From positions 124,001 through 188,000 of the forward strand of contig JAOXRS010000116.1 of NCBI GenBank assembly GCA_025800385.1: a stretch of 64,000 nucleotides of DNA. Direction: 5' to 3'. Below the pieces are notes generated by a model. That model did no database searches and had not been told where the DNA came from. It worked only from the letters and a program-made list of their open reading frames with translations. Source of the DNA: Candidatus Albibeggiatoa sp. nov. NOAA (GTDB taxonomy: Bacteria; Pseudomonadota; Gammaproteobacteria; Beggiatoales; Beggiatoaceae). Below are positions 25,743 to 34,866 of this stretch, piece after piece. A program made the translations under genes and the position numbers. The first letter of the stretch is position 1. The number at the start of each line of letters is the position of its first letter.

Positions 25743-26363
25743 TTATTTGGTAGTGATTTTAAAATTACGCACTTCTAAAGGAATGCCTAAGTAAGAAATA
25801 AAACCAATAGACCCTGTTTGAGCAAATTTACGATCAGTTAAATCCGCTCGAATTAATTCCACACCGCTGGCTGATGCGACGAGTTCGTTTTTGGTTAATT
25901 CGACTTTTACTTTTTCCCAACTATCGGCTGGCAAAATGTAACGAGACTTGGCAAAGAACGCATTTTTTTTACCCAGACTCACGCCCGTTTTAACTTTACC
26001 GTCAGCTCGGCAACCAATAGTGAAATATAAAATATCGCTTTGTAAATCTTCAGAAAAACCTAGAATAAATAAAGAACCATAGGTTTTATTGGCTTTTTCT
26101 TTATACCACGTATGTAAATTGACTTCTGCTTCGACAATGACTTTGTCCTGTTTAGTTAAATCATAGACCGCTTTTTGTGTCCATAATTTGCCTTTACCTT
26201 TAATCGCTAAATCACCGTCTTGATTGATCTGGAAAGTACGACATGCATCACACTTCATTGCTGGGGTAAAATCAGGAAATGGCACATATTCATCAACTAA
26301 AATAGGAGCAGCTACCAAATGAGTAGAAACCAATAAACTGCATAAAAACATGAATAAACGCAT
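25743..26363 (-). CDS. Exported protein of unknown function
   Basis: The 206-residue protein has a clear Sec signal peptide (RLFMFLCSLLVSTHLVAA). The mature part is predicted beta-rich, with a CDACRTF cysteine pair and a late single Cys (IGCRADG). Its length and the motif WTQKAVYDL...WEKVKVEL...GIPLEVRNFKI suggest a jelly-roll (concanavalin-like) fold, as in glycan-binding or LamG-like domains. I do not recognise a named family. The ATG at 26363 has AGAGGA seven bases upstream; the TTG one codon earlier is unlikely to be used. Confidence 0.75.
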   Translation of the reverse strand: MRLFMFLCSLLVSTHLVAAPILVDEYVPFPDFTPAMKCDACRTFQINQDGDLAIKGKGKLWTQKAVYDLTKQDKVIVEAEVNLHTWYKEKANKTYGSLFILGFSEDLQSDILYFTIGCRADGKVKTGVSLGKKNAFFAKSRYILPADSWEKVKVELTKNELVASASGVELIRADLTDRKFAQTGSIGFISYLGIPLEVRNFKITTK

Positions 26364-26469
26364 CAATCTATCCTCTTAAATATGAGTATAATCAATACAA
26401 CTGTACTATAGAAAAATTGATTTGAATAGCAATAACATCAGACTTAAATGCAGGGCTTACATTTGTGAA

Positions 26470-26478
26470 TGCTATACT
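26470..26478 (+). promoter_or_regulatory. Extended -10 candidate upstream of the TolC-type gene
   Basis: TGCTATACT matches an extended -10 (TGn-TATACT) 103 bp before the ATG at 26582. No -35 at the right distance is convincing. Confidence 0.35.
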
Positions 26479-26581
26479 GCTCACCCTTGAGTCATCGAAT
26501 AATGTACCCAACATATGGCTAACAAGAATAATTTAGCTTACACTTGATCAAACTCTCACTGCCTACCTATAGGAGCACTCT

Positions 26582-27949
26582 ATGCCACGTTTACTCTTCT
26601 TATGCATTTTACTAATTAGCCCCACGCTTTATGCCGAAACCTTGCTGGAACTATATGAGCAAGCTGTTAAAAATGACCCCCAATTAAAAATTGCAGAATA
26701 TGAAGTATTAGCAAATCAAGAGCTAAAACCCCAAGCACAAGCCGCGCTTGCACCACAATTAACATTAGGTGGCGGGGTGTCTGAAAACTTTTCACAGTCT
26801 GATTTTCTCTCAGGTGATAACCAAGAATTTACCAATGCCAATTATAATTTATCATTGAGTTATGCTTTATATAGACGTAATTTAAATATCGCAGTCGATC
26901 AAACAGATAGCGTCGTTGCACGTACAGAAGCTGCATATGAAAGTGAAAAACAAGGTTTGATGTTGCGTTTAGCTCAAGCGTTTTTTGACATCTTAGCTGC
27001 GGATGACAATGTGAGCTTTGCTCGTAGTACTAAAGATGCATTTGAACGACAGTTAGATCAAGCCCAAAAACGGTTTGAAGTTGGCTTAATTGCGATTACA
27101 GATGTACAAGAATCTCAAGCAGGTTATGACTTAGCGGTTGCAGATGAAATCCAAGCTTTAAATCAGGTAGATAATGCAAAAGAGGCATTGCGTGAAATTA
27201 TAGGCAGTTCAGATAGTGATCTAAACTTAAGTCAAACTTTAAGTGAAGAAATGGAGTTGGTTTCTCCTGATCCTGAAAATATCGACGAATGGACAACGAT
27301 TGCATTAGAAAATAGTCCACAAGTGCTAGCGGCAAAACATGCGATTGAAACATCTATGCAAGAAATCAAAAAACAACGTGCGGCGAATTTACCCACTGTA
27401 GATTTAGTGGCGCAACATGGTTATCGCGATCGTTTACGTGGTGATGATGATCCTACGGGTGCATCGCAAGGCACAGATAATAGTATCGGCATTCAAGTAG
27501 GTTACTTATTATTTGAAGGTGGCGGCATTCGCGCTCGTGTTCGTGAAGCACAAAGACGACATACGCAAGCATTAGATCAATTGACGCAAGCACAACGTAC
27601 GGTTCAACGTCAAACCCGTAATGCATATTTAAATGTATTGTCTAGTATCAGCCGTATTAAAGCAGCTAAACAAGCCCTGACTTCAACAGAAACAGCATTA
27701 GAAGCAGTGCAAATTGGTTATGAAGTGGGTACGCGTACCTCTGTTGACGTATTAAATGCGCGTCGTGATTTATTACAAGCTCAACGTGATTATGCTAGCT
27801 CTCGTTACGGTTATGTCTTAAATACCCTAGGCTTAAAACAAGCAGCAGGCTTAATTGCATTGGATGACTTTGAAAAAATTAATCAATGGCTAGTCAAAGC
27901 TGAAGCAGCAGATGAAGTCGTTGAAGTTGAAGAAGAAAGCGAAGGATAA
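26582..27949 (+). CDS. tolC: TolC-family outer-membrane efflux/secretion channel
   Basis: The 455-residue protein has a signal peptide (LLFLCILLISPTLYA) and the two internally repeated OEP domains of TolC. It is rich in Ala/Gln coiled-coil helices (LKPQAQAALAPQLTLGGG, LDQAQKRFEVGLIAITDVQE, and in the second half VQIGYEVGTRTSVDVLNARRDLL). It forms the trimeric outer-membrane duct for type I secretion and RND/ABC efflux. The C-terminus ends in an acidic tail (DEVVEVEEESEG). No inner-membrane partner is encoded next to it, so it probably serves several systems, as in E. coli. Confidence 0.93.
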   Translation: MPRLLFLCILLISPTLYAETLLELYEQAVKNDPQLKIAEYEVLANQELKPQAQAALAPQLTLGGGVSENFSQSDFLSGDNQEFTNANYNLSLSYALYRRNLNIAVDQTDSVVARTEAAYESEKQGLMLRLAQAFFDILAADDNVSFARSTKDAFERQLDQAQKRFEVGLIAITDVQESQAGYDLAVADEIQALNQVDNAKEALREIIGSSDSDLNLSQTLSEEMELVSPDPENIDEWTTIALENSPQVLAAKHAIETSMQEIKKQRAANLPTVDLVAQHGYRDRLRGDDDPTGASQGTDNSIGIQVGYLLFEGGGIRARVREAQRRHTQALDQLTQAQRTVQRQTRNAYLNVLSSISRIKAAKQALTSTETALEAVQIGYEVGTRTSVDVLNARRDLLQAQRDYASSRYGYVLNTLGLKQAAGLIALDDFEKINQWLVKAEAADEVVEVEEESEG

Positions 27950-27957
27950 TCAAGAAT

Positions 27958-27988
27958 GGTGGCTATTTTCAAATAGATGATAGTCACC
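27958..27988 (+). terminator. Hairpin after the TolC-type gene
   Basis: GGTGGCTAT (27958-27966) and ATAGTCACC (27980-27988) pair over 9 bp with one G-T. There is no immediate T tract. A separate promoter for hscA follows a few bases later, which supports a transcript boundary here. Confidence 0.45.
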
Positions 27989-27993
27989 GCTAA

Positions 27994-28021
27994 TTGGTTT
28001 TTAGCAGTCAAGCCCTATAAT
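27994..28021 (+). promoter_or_regulatory. Sigma-70 type promoter of hscA-fdx
   Basis: TTGGTT (27994-27999) and a perfect TATAAT (28016-28021) are separated by 16 bp. The hscA ATG is 44 bp downstream, with AAGGATG as ribosome site. This is the best-looking promoter in the window. Confidence 0.55.
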
Positions 28022-28064
28022 GTACGCATCGTTTTCTAAATTCTTACATTAAGAAGGATGCTTC

Positions 28065-29930
28065 ATGGCCTTGCTGCAAATTGCTGAACCCGGACAATCA
28101 ACCGCACCACATCAACATCGCTTTGCCGCAGGCATTGATTTAGGCACAACAAATTCACTGGTCGCAACCGTCAAAAGTGGCGTTGCCGAAACCCTACCCG
28201 ATTTACAACAGCGACATATTTTACCCTCCATTGTTCATTATGCTGAGCAACAACCACCTATTGTTGGACATGAAGCTAAACAACATGCGGTCACTGATCC
28301 ATTTAATACTATTGCGTCAGTAAAACGCTTAATGGGGCGTGGTCTAAAAGATGTCAAAACCACAGGTACTAGTTTACCTTATGAATTTATTAGCGATGAT
28401 GAACATGGGATGCCAATGATTCGCACTGCTGCGGGTGATGTGAGTCCTGTGCAAGTATCTGCAGAAATTCTTAAAAACTTAAACCAACGCGCACAAGATA
28501 GCTTAGGCGATGAGTTAACAGGTGTGGTGATTACCGTACCCGCATACTTCGATGATGCACAACGCCAAGCCACTAAGGATGCAGCGCAATTGGCTGGCTT
28601 GAATGTATTACGCCTACTCAATGAACCCACAGCAGCGGCGGTTGCTTATGGTTTAGATCAGCAAGCAGAAGGTATTTTTGCAATTTATGATTTAGGTGGT
28701 GGCACGTTCGATATTTCGATTTTACGTTTGCAGCGTGGCGTATTTGAAGTCATGGCAACAGCGGGTGATTCAGCTTTAGGCGGTGATGATATTGATCGTT
28801 TAATTGCACAATGGATTATGCAGCAAGCCAATATTGCCGAAGATGTAGAACAACAAAAAATCCGTGAATTATTAGATGTCGCCCGTACAGCCAAAGAAGC
28901 TTTAACCGAACAAGAACAAACAGAGATTCAAGTACAAGGTTGGCAAGGCAGTTTAGACCGTCAGCAACTGCATGAACTGGTTGATAAATTAATTCAAAAA
29001 ACCCTTGCTCCATGTCGCCGTGCATTGCGTGATGCGGGTGTGTCTGCCGAAGAAATCAGCGAAGTGGTAATGGTAGGTGGTTCAACTCGAATGCCACGTG
29101 TACGTGAGAAAGTCGGTGAATTCTTTAAATGTACGCCACATACTGACATTGATCCTGACAAAGTGGTGGCGATTGGTGCAGCGATTCAAGCCGATATTTT
29201 AGTGGGCAATAAATCAGGCGATGACATGCTGTTACTAGATGTGATTCCGTTGTCATTAGGTTTAGAAACCATGGGCGGCTTGGTTGAAAAAGTGATCCCA
29301 CGTAATACGACAATTCCTGTGGCGCGTGCCCAAGATTTCACTACATTTAAAGATGGTCAAACTGCAATGGCTGTGCATGTATTGCAAGGCGAACGTGAAC
29401 TTGTGTCAGCTTGTCGTTCTTTAGCCCGTTTTGAATTACGTGGTATTCCGCCGATGGTTGCAGGGGCGGCACGGATTCGCGTCACCTTCCAAGTCGATGC
29501 TGATGGCTTACTCAGTGTGTCAGCCCAAGAAGAAACCACAGGCACTCGCAGCGAAATTACAGTCAAACCATCATACGGCTTAACCGATGGTGAAATTGAA
29601 ACCATGCTCAAAGATTCTATGACCCATGCACAAGATGATGTGGATGCACGTAATTTACGTGAACAGCAAGTTGAAGCAGAACGGGTGGTGTTAGCCTTAG
29701 AAGCCGCACTCGCAGCAGACAGTGAGTTGTTATCTGAGCAAGAATTAAGTACGATTCAGCAGGCTTTGCAGCAATTACAACAAGCTAGACAAGGCACAGA
29801 TATTAAACTCATTAAACAAACCATGGAACAACTTGACCAAGTCACGCAAGCTTTTGCCGCAAGACGCATGGATACTAGTATCAAAAAAGCGATGCAAGGT
29901 CACAATGTTGAAGAATTTTCAGGAGAATAA
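28065..29930 (+). CDS. hscA: Fe-S cluster assembly chaperone HscA
   Basis: The 621-residue Hsp70 homologue has the ATPase signatures [28 protein letters not shown] and [17 protein letters not shown], then a substrate domain. Its short C-terminus lacks the EEVD-like tail of DnaK. The length and the following ferredoxin identify it as HscA, which helps release Fe-S clusters from IscU. In most gammaproteobacteria hscB precedes it in the isc operon. Here the upstream gene is a TolC-type channel and hscA has its own promoter, so the isc operon is split. Confidence 0.95.
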   Translation: MALLQIAEPGQSTAPHQHRFAAGIDLGTTNSLVATVKSGVAETLPDLQQRHILPSIVHYAEQQPPIVGHEAKQHAVTDPFNTIASVKRLMGRGLKDVKTTGTSLPYEFISDDEHGMPMIRTAAGDVSPVQVSAEILKNLNQRAQDSLGDELTGVVITVPAYFDDAQRQATKDAAQLAGLNVLRLLNEPTAAAVAYGLDQQAEGIFAIYDLGGGTFDISILRLQRGVFEVMATAGDSALGGDDIDRLIAQWIMQQANIAEDVEQQKIRELLDVARTAKEALTEQEQTEIQVQGWQGSLDRQQLHELVDKLIQKTLAPCRRALRDAGVSAEEISEVVMVGGSTRMPRVREKVGEFFKCTPHTDIDPDKVVAIGAAIQADILVGNKSGDDMLLLDVIPLSLGLETMGGLVEKVIPRNTTIPVARAQDFTTFKDGQTAMAVHVLQGERELVSACRSLARFELRGIPPMVAGAARIRVTFQVDADGLLSVSAQEETTGTRSEITVKPSYGLTDGEIETMLKDSMTHAQDDVDARNLREQQVEAERVVLALEAALAADSELLSEQELSTIQQALQQLQQARQGTDIKLIKQTMEQLDQVTQAFAARRMDTSIKKAMQGHNVEEFSGE

Positions 29931-29936
29931 GCCCCC

Positions 29937-30275
29937 ATGCCAAAAGTTACTTTTTTAGCTCATGAAACAATTTGTCCCGATGGCGCAGAGCTAGAGGTTG
30001 ATTCAGGTGTTAGTGTGTTAGACGCTGCATTATTGAATGGGATCGAATTGGAACATGCGTGTGAAAAATCCTGTAGTTGTACGACTTGTCATGTGATTAT
30101 TCGTGAAGGCTTTGATTCTTTAGAAGAAGCGACTGAATTAGAAGAAGATATGCTGGATAAAGCGTGGGGATTGGATGCAGAATCGCGTTTAAGCTGCCAA
30201 GCGATTGTTGCTGATGAAGATTTAGTGGTGGAAATTCCTAAATATACAATTAATATTGTAAGCGAAAATCACTAA
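29937..30275 (+). CDS. fdx: ISC-type [2Fe-2S] ferredoxin
   Basis: The 112-residue ferredoxin has the cluster ligands CEKSCSCTTCHV (C-X5-C-X2-C) and a distant Cys in LSCQAIV, as in adrenodoxin/Fdx of the isc operon. It supplies electrons for Fe-S assembly. The gene follows hscA by 6 bp. The hscA end contains AGGAG, slightly far (about 12 bases) from the ATG. iscX is absent; a terminator follows instead. Confidence 0.97.
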   Translation: MPKVTFLAHETICPDGAELEVDSGVSVLDAALLNGIELEHACEKSCSCTTCHVIIREGFDSLEEATELEEDMLDKAWGLDAESRLSCQAIVADEDLVVEIPKYTINIVSENH

Positions 30276-30276
30276 G

Positions 30277-30326
30277 AAAAAAGATGGGGTAGGCTGTCTT
30301 AAGAAATAGAACATTACCCCATTTTT
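30277..30326. terminator. Bidirectional terminator between fdx and tamA
   Basis: ATGGGGTA (30284-30291) and TACCCCAT (30315-30322) form a perfect 8-bp stem. An A tract lies before it and TTTTT after it, so it can end both converging transcripts. Confidence 0.75.
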
Positions 30327-30344
30327 AAATTTGGCGCATGATGA

Positions 30345-32162
30345 CTAAAGGTCAGGGCCGATATTAATATGCAAGCGGATTGGAAAATCATCGGCATTTA
30401 GTGCAGTAGCCAAATCGACACGGATTAAACCAATCGGAGAACGCCAACGTACCCCCACACCTGCACCATGTTGTAAAGCTTCAGAAAAGTCATTTACTGC
30501 ATTACCCACATCATAAAATACTGCAGCACTCCATTTGCCGACAATTTGATGTTCATATTCTGCACTGCCGACGATTAAGTGTTTGCCACCAATCACATTG
30601 CCTTTGCTATCTTGAGGGCCTAAGTCATTGTAATCATAGCCCCGCACACTTTTATCACCACCTGCAAAATAGCGAATACTGGGCGGTAAATCACGAAACT
30701 CACCGTCTAACAATGAAACGGAAGTATAACCCCATTCTCCACGCGTAATAAAACGACCTTTTTCAAATACTTGATGAATATATTTACCACTTAAATAGGT
30801 TTGCAAAAATGAATTATCTGAGCCGAGATTGTTCAATGCACCCCGTACGGTAAAATCCAATTTGTAACCATTTAAGGTATAAATCCGATCATCCGCTTTA
30901 ACATATGACCACGAGGCATTCGGCATGAGCAAAGTTGCATGGCCTGTGTCTTCACCAATTTGATATTTTTCATCGCGATACTCAATACCGATCACTTCTT
31001 GTAAATGAATGTCGTTGAAAATGGTTCGAATCCGATTTTGTGATAAACCAACGATTAAACTTTCAGTATCATAAGTATCGTTTTCTTCTTTTAAATAACC
31101 TGCTTTGGCGGTCAAATATTGATTTTCATTGTCGCCTGTGGGAATCAGATATTGTGCAGTTGCAGATTGACGAATTTCAGAAAGTTGTACATCAAACTTA
31201 AATGAATGGCCATAACTGTTTAAGTAACGGCGTTCCCAACCCAATCCACCACGGACACCTGTATCTGTGCCATAACCAATGCTAGCAGTGTATAAATTTG
31301 GTTTGCGTGGGGTTAATTTAACTGTGACGGGAATATTATAATTTTTTTCAGTGGCCTTAAGATCAGGGCGTTGAATACTGACATCGACATCAGAGAAATA
31401 ACGGCTATTCACTAATGAGGTTCTAAACTCAAGCATGGTATCTTCATCATACGCATCGCCTGTATTAAACGTTTTGTAACGATTTAACAATGATTCTTTA
31501 AATTCAACCTTTTCCTGATCTTGGTCGTATTGAATTTCTCCGAATTTATAACGCTTACCGCTGTCAAATATAAGTTTTACATTTGCAGAATAATCCGACT
31601 CATCTAATAAAATTCGTGTGGTTAAAAACTGGGCATCGAAATAGCCGCGTGATTCTGCGGTGTTGCGTAAAACCCGTTTGCCTTTTTCATAATTGGGAGA
31701 GTTAAAGACATCGCCTTGTTTGACGGGAAATTGTGCCAGTAACTTTTTGAAATATTCGTCTTGGTTGGCTTCACCTTTTAGCTCAACATTGACGGTTTTT
31801 AAAATAAGTGGATCACCTAAATCAACAGTATAAACAGCCTGCCACGTCTTTTTTTCTGCATCATCTGCGGGCGGAGTGAGTTCACTATCAACATACGGGC
31901 GGTAATATCCAAAGGGACGGAGTGCAACTTGAATGTCTTCAGGGGCTTTTTTATGCAAACGTCTAATACGCTTGTCTGAAAGACGATCATTGTTTTTTTG
32001 TTGTTCTATGCGAAGGCTAGCAAGAATATTTTTAATAATATCAGCTTGTTCTATGCCTTTGATCTCAACTTTAACGGTTGTTACATTTTTTAGGTCTTCA
32101 TCGGCTGCAAATACAGAAAAACTGATTAACACCCACCCTAAAAATATCCAAATGCCTCGCAT
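30345..32162 (-). CDS. tamA: TamA-type Omp85 outer-membrane assembly protein
   Basis: The 605-residue protein has a signal peptide (IFLGWVLISFSVFAA), then about three POTRA-like domains (the last about residues 190-265) and a C-terminal Omp85 barrel. Signature elements are GGLGWERRYL, the RGY motif in FAGGDKSVRGYDYNDLGP, and the ending GLIRVDLATAL...IRLHINIGPDL. TamA inserts some outer-membrane proteins with its partner TamB. No tamB follows; a small conserved gene lies upstream on the same strand. Confidence 0.92.
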   Translation of the reverse strand: MRGIWIFLGWVLISFSVFAADEDLKNVTTVKVEIKGIEQADIIKNILASLRIEQQKNNDRLSDKRIRRLHKKAPEDIQVALRPFGYYRPYVDSELTPPADDAEKKTWQAVYTVDLGDPLILKTVNVELKGEANQDEYFKKLLAQFPVKQGDVFNSPNYEKGKRVLRNTAESRGYFDAQFLTTRILLDESDYSANVKLIFDSGKRYKFGEIQYDQDQEKVEFKESLLNRYKTFNTGDAYDEDTMLEFRTSLVNSRYFSDVDVSIQRPDLKATEKNYNIPVTVKLTPRKPNLYTASIGYGTDTGVRGGLGWERRYLNSYGHSFKFDVQLSEIRQSATAQYLIPTGDNENQYLTAKAGYLKEENDTYDTESLIVGLSQNRIRTIFNDIHLQEVIGIEYRDEKYQIGEDTGHATLLMPNASWSYVKADDRIYTLNGYKLDFTVRGALNNLGSDNSFLQTYLSGKYIHQVFEKGRFITRGEWGYTSVSLLDGEFRDLPPSIRYFAGGDKSVRGYDYNDLGPQDSKGNVIGGKHLIVGSAEYEHQIVGKWSAAVFYDVGNAVNDFSEALQHGAGVGVRWRSPIGLIRVDLATALNADDFPIRLHINIGPDL

Positions 32163-32182
32163 AGATTTAAACCTGTGGTTGG

Positions 32183-32410
32183 TTAAGATTGAATTTCTAA
32201 ATCCTCATTTTCCATGATTTGGACAATGTGGCTTTTGTTAATAATATGCCCTTTGTCTTCATAATCGATTAACACAATAAAGTCTTTGTTAAGATTATTC
32301 ATGGTGTCTGACAGTCTTGCGGTTTTTTCAATGACAACAGTACCTTTTAGGTTTTCGCCATTGACCAAGTGCATTGTGACATGAACATTTTTACGTGTAA
32401 GAGATGTCAT
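32183..32410 (-). CDS. Small conserved hypothetical protein
   Basis: This 75-residue protein from the chosen ATG (MTSLTRKNVHVTM) has GGGGGT just upstream. The GTG at 32431 would add seven residues with no support. Predicted beta strands (VTMHLVNGENLKGTVVIEK, DFIVLIDYEDKG, INKSHIVQIM) resemble small barrel/LSm-like folds. It has no signal peptide or membrane helix. It precedes tamA by 20 bp and is probably co-transcribed. I do not assign a function. Confidence 0.7.
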   Translation of the reverse strand: MTSLTRKNVHVTMHLVNGENLKGTVVIEKTARLSDTMNNLNKDFIVLIDYEDKGHIINKSHIVQIMENEDLEIQS

Positions 32411-32431
32411 GATACCCCCAATACTGCACAC

Positions 32432-33049
32432 GGCCTGAATTCTATCATAGCCATAGTGCTAGCCCAATAATTGATTGTTATACATAGAGCTAATCAAATA
32501 CAATTTTCATACCGTATTCGCAAAATTTAAACATTATTTTTTATAATAAAAACATTTACTTATTCAAATCAATTACACTAAAAGCTTAATTATCGAAGAG
32601 TTTAATGAGTCAAATATTATTATGAAATAATTGCTATTGATGGGAGAATTTGGAGGGTAAATATGCTGCGTGAAATAAATGGCTAAAATTGAAAATTGAC
32701 TGCAATACATTATTTTTATCAATGTATGAGAACATTTAGTTTAAAAAATGTGTATCCATAAAATAAGTAATTGGCATAAGATAGTGATGAAAGTAAGTAA
32801 GTAAATTTTAAAAAATAATCTTAACAGAAGCTCAATGTCAAACTTTAGAATAAGGATATTAACTATCCATACCTTGAAAAAATTCGTGACGTGCAGCTCA
32901 TTTCAAATAACCCACAGGCAAAGAAACCCATCTATTATCAAAATAAATTCACCTTTTTAACAATCAAAAAAATAGTAATTTGCTTGAAACCTTTTTCCTT
33001 TCTCCCATATATCTTTATCATTGGCTTTGAATAGTATTTAGGAACATGC
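32432..33049. other. Long AT-rich intergenic region without an intact gene
   Basis: These 618 bp contain no credible complete gene. One 8-codon ORF at 32663-32686 (MLREING) has a strong GGAGGG site seven bases ahead and could be a leader or a decayed gene start. A frame from about 32850 to 33030 stays open without an ATG and reads like protein (NYPYLEKIRDVQL, NNPQAKKPIYYQN), suggesting a gene remnant. The rest is poly-A/T-rich and probably holds the divergent promoters. Confidence 0.5.
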
Positions 33050-34090
33050 ATGTTATATAACAAACTCGGTGACAGTGATTTAAATGTGAGTCGAATTTGC
33101 TTAGGCTCAATGACATGGGGAGAGCAAAATACAGAAGCAGAAGCATTTGAACAATTAGATTATGCGCTTGAACAAGGTGTGAATTTTATTGACACTGCTG
33201 AACTTTATGCTGTGCCTCCACGCCCAGAAACCTACGGCAAAACCGAAAGCCATATCGGTAACTGGCTACAAAAACGTCAAAATCGCGATAAAGTGATTAT
33301 TGCAACTAAAGTCGCAGGTGCTGGCGAAATCTCTGAACATATACGCGGTGGGTCACGTTTAGACCGTTCGCATATTCATCAAGCCATTGACGGCAGCTTA
33401 AAACGCTTACAAACTGATTATGTCGACGTGTATCAATTACACTGGCCGCACCGAAATACCAACTTCTTTGGGCAACTGGGCTATACACAACAAGCCGATG
33501 AAGAAATGGTTGCAATTGAAGAAAGCTTAACCGCACTTAGTGAATTGGTACAAGCAGGTAAAGTACGTTATATCGGGGTGTCAAATGAATCAGCTTGGGG
33601 TGTGATGACGTTCTTGAAATTAGCTGAACAATTGAACTTGCCACGTATTGTCAGCATTCAAAATCCATATAATTTACTGAATCGTAGTTATGAGGTGGGT
33701 TTGGCTGAAGTCAGTCATCGGGAAAATGTCGGTTTGCTAGCTTATTCGCCGTTAGCATTTGGCGTGTTGTCAGGCAAATATTTACATGGTGCTTACCCAA
33801 AAAATGCCCGTATTACTTTATTCCCTCGTTTCGACCGCTATATTAAAAATGAGTCTGGTGTAAAAGCCACGCAAGCTTATATTGATTTAGCCAAGCAGCA
33901 TGATTTAGACCCGGCACAAATGGCCTTGGCTTATGTGAATACACGACCTTTCTTGCACAGTAATATCATTGGTGCAACTACAATGGATCAGTTAAAAGCA
34001 AATATTGCCAGCATTGACCTCACTTTATCTGATGAGGTGTTGGAAGGTATTGAAGCGATTCATCAACAATATTCAAATCCTTGCCCATAA
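33050..34090 (+). CDS. tas: NADP(H)-dependent aldo-keto reductase Tas
   Basis: The 346-residue protein matches the Tas/YajO group: LGDSDLNVSRICLGSMTWG at the start, the catalytic Tyr in FIDTAELYAVPPRPETYGKTE, Lys in VIIATKVAG, and His in YVDVYQLHWPHRNTNFFG. It reduces carbonyl compounds with NADPH; the physiological substrate is unclear. It is a single gene ended by a good terminator. Confidence 0.93.
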   Translation: MLYNKLGDSDLNVSRICLGSMTWGEQNTEAEAFEQLDYALEQGVNFIDTAELYAVPPRPETYGKTESHIGNWLQKRQNRDKVIIATKVAGAGEISEHIRGGSRLDRSHIHQAIDGSLKRLQTDYVDVYQLHWPHRNTNFFGQLGYTQQADEEMVAIEESLTALSELVQAGKVRYIGVSNESAWGVMTFLKLAEQLNLPRIVSIQNPYNLLNRSYEVGLAEVSHRENVGLLAYSPLAFGVLSGKYLHGAYPKNARITLFPRFDRYIKNESGVKATQAYIDLAKQHDLDPAQMALAYVNTRPFLHSNIIGATTMDQLKANIASIDLTLSDEVLEGIEAIHQQYSNPCP

Positions 34091-34100
34091 TACATCATCA

Positions 34101-34143
34101 TAAAGCAAGCCTATCTCGTTTGATGAAATAGGTTTGCTCTTTA
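34101..34143. terminator. Bidirectional terminator between tas and the cyclophilin gene
   Basis: AGCAAGCCTAT (34104-34114) and ATAGGTTTGCT (34128-34138) pair over 11 bp with one G-T pair, with AAA before and TTT after. It suits both converging genes. Confidence 0.75.
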
Positions 34144-34148
34144 ATCAC

Positions 34149-34733
34149 TTACTTCACTTGGCCACAATCTGCAATAATGATTCTGGCTCGAGTCATACCT
34201 GAAGGCGTACCCAAGGCTTCCATTTTTTGCACAGTTTCATAACCTTCAACCACAGAACCAAACACCACATGTTTGCCATCTAACCAAGGTGTTTTGGCCG
34301 TACAAATAAAGAATTGTGAACCACTGGTGTTAGGCCCGCGATTGGCCATAGATAAAATGCCTTCACCTGTGTGCTTCAAAGTAAAGTTTTCATCTTCAAA
34401 TGAATCACCATAAATAGACTTACCGCCTGTGCCATTGCCATTAGTAAAGTCACCACCTTGACACATAAATTTAGGAATCACACGATGGAAAATACTGCCT
34501 TTATAACCAAAACCTTTTTCACCTGTACATAAGGCTCTGAAGTTTTCCGCAGTTCTAGGCACAACATCCGCACGCAAATCCATCACAACCCGACCTAATG
34601 GATTGTTGTTGGCTATCACATCAAAAAACACTTTAGGGTTGTTCGGTGCTGCACCAATACTGTCCGCAACATGAATTAATGGGTAAGCAGCTGCAGTGGT
34701 TGCTAATGCGGTTAGAAAATCACGACGTTTCAT
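34149..34733 (-). CDS. Exported cyclophilin-type peptidyl-prolyl isomerase
   Basis: The 194-residue protein has a twin-arginine-like signal ([18 protein letters not shown]), so it may be exported folded. The domain is a complete cyclophilin of the eukaryotic CypA type. Active-site residues are visible in [24 protein letters not shown] and the Trp of [13 protein letters not shown]. It catalyses Xaa-Pro cis-trans isomerisation, here presumably in the periplasm. The ribosome site AAGGAGGATGTATC is strong. It stands alone between tas and a pilus-like gene. Confidence 0.93.
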   Translation of the reverse strand: MKRRDFLTALATTAAAYPLIHVADSIGAAPNNPKVFFDVIANNNPLGRVVMDLRADVVPRTAENFRALCTGEKGFGYKGSIFHRVIPKFMCQGGDFTNGNGTGGKSIYGDSFEDENFTLKHTGEGILSMANRGPNTSGSQFFICTAKTPWLDGKHVVFGSVVEGYETVQKMEALGTPSGMTRARIIIADCGQVK

Positions 34734-34866
34734 GATACATCCTCCTTGTAAAATATCATTTATTTCATTTTAACGAATATCGCTAAAACCGAATAAATAG
34801 TAGCCTATTTTATCATTCAAACAACTAGATTATACTGTGTACTGAGTTTTAACCAGCTAAACACCT

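Noticed and set aside
31010..31030. GGTTCGAATCC, like a tRNA T-loop
   Set aside because: It lies inside the tamA coding frame and no acceptor or anticodon stems surround it.
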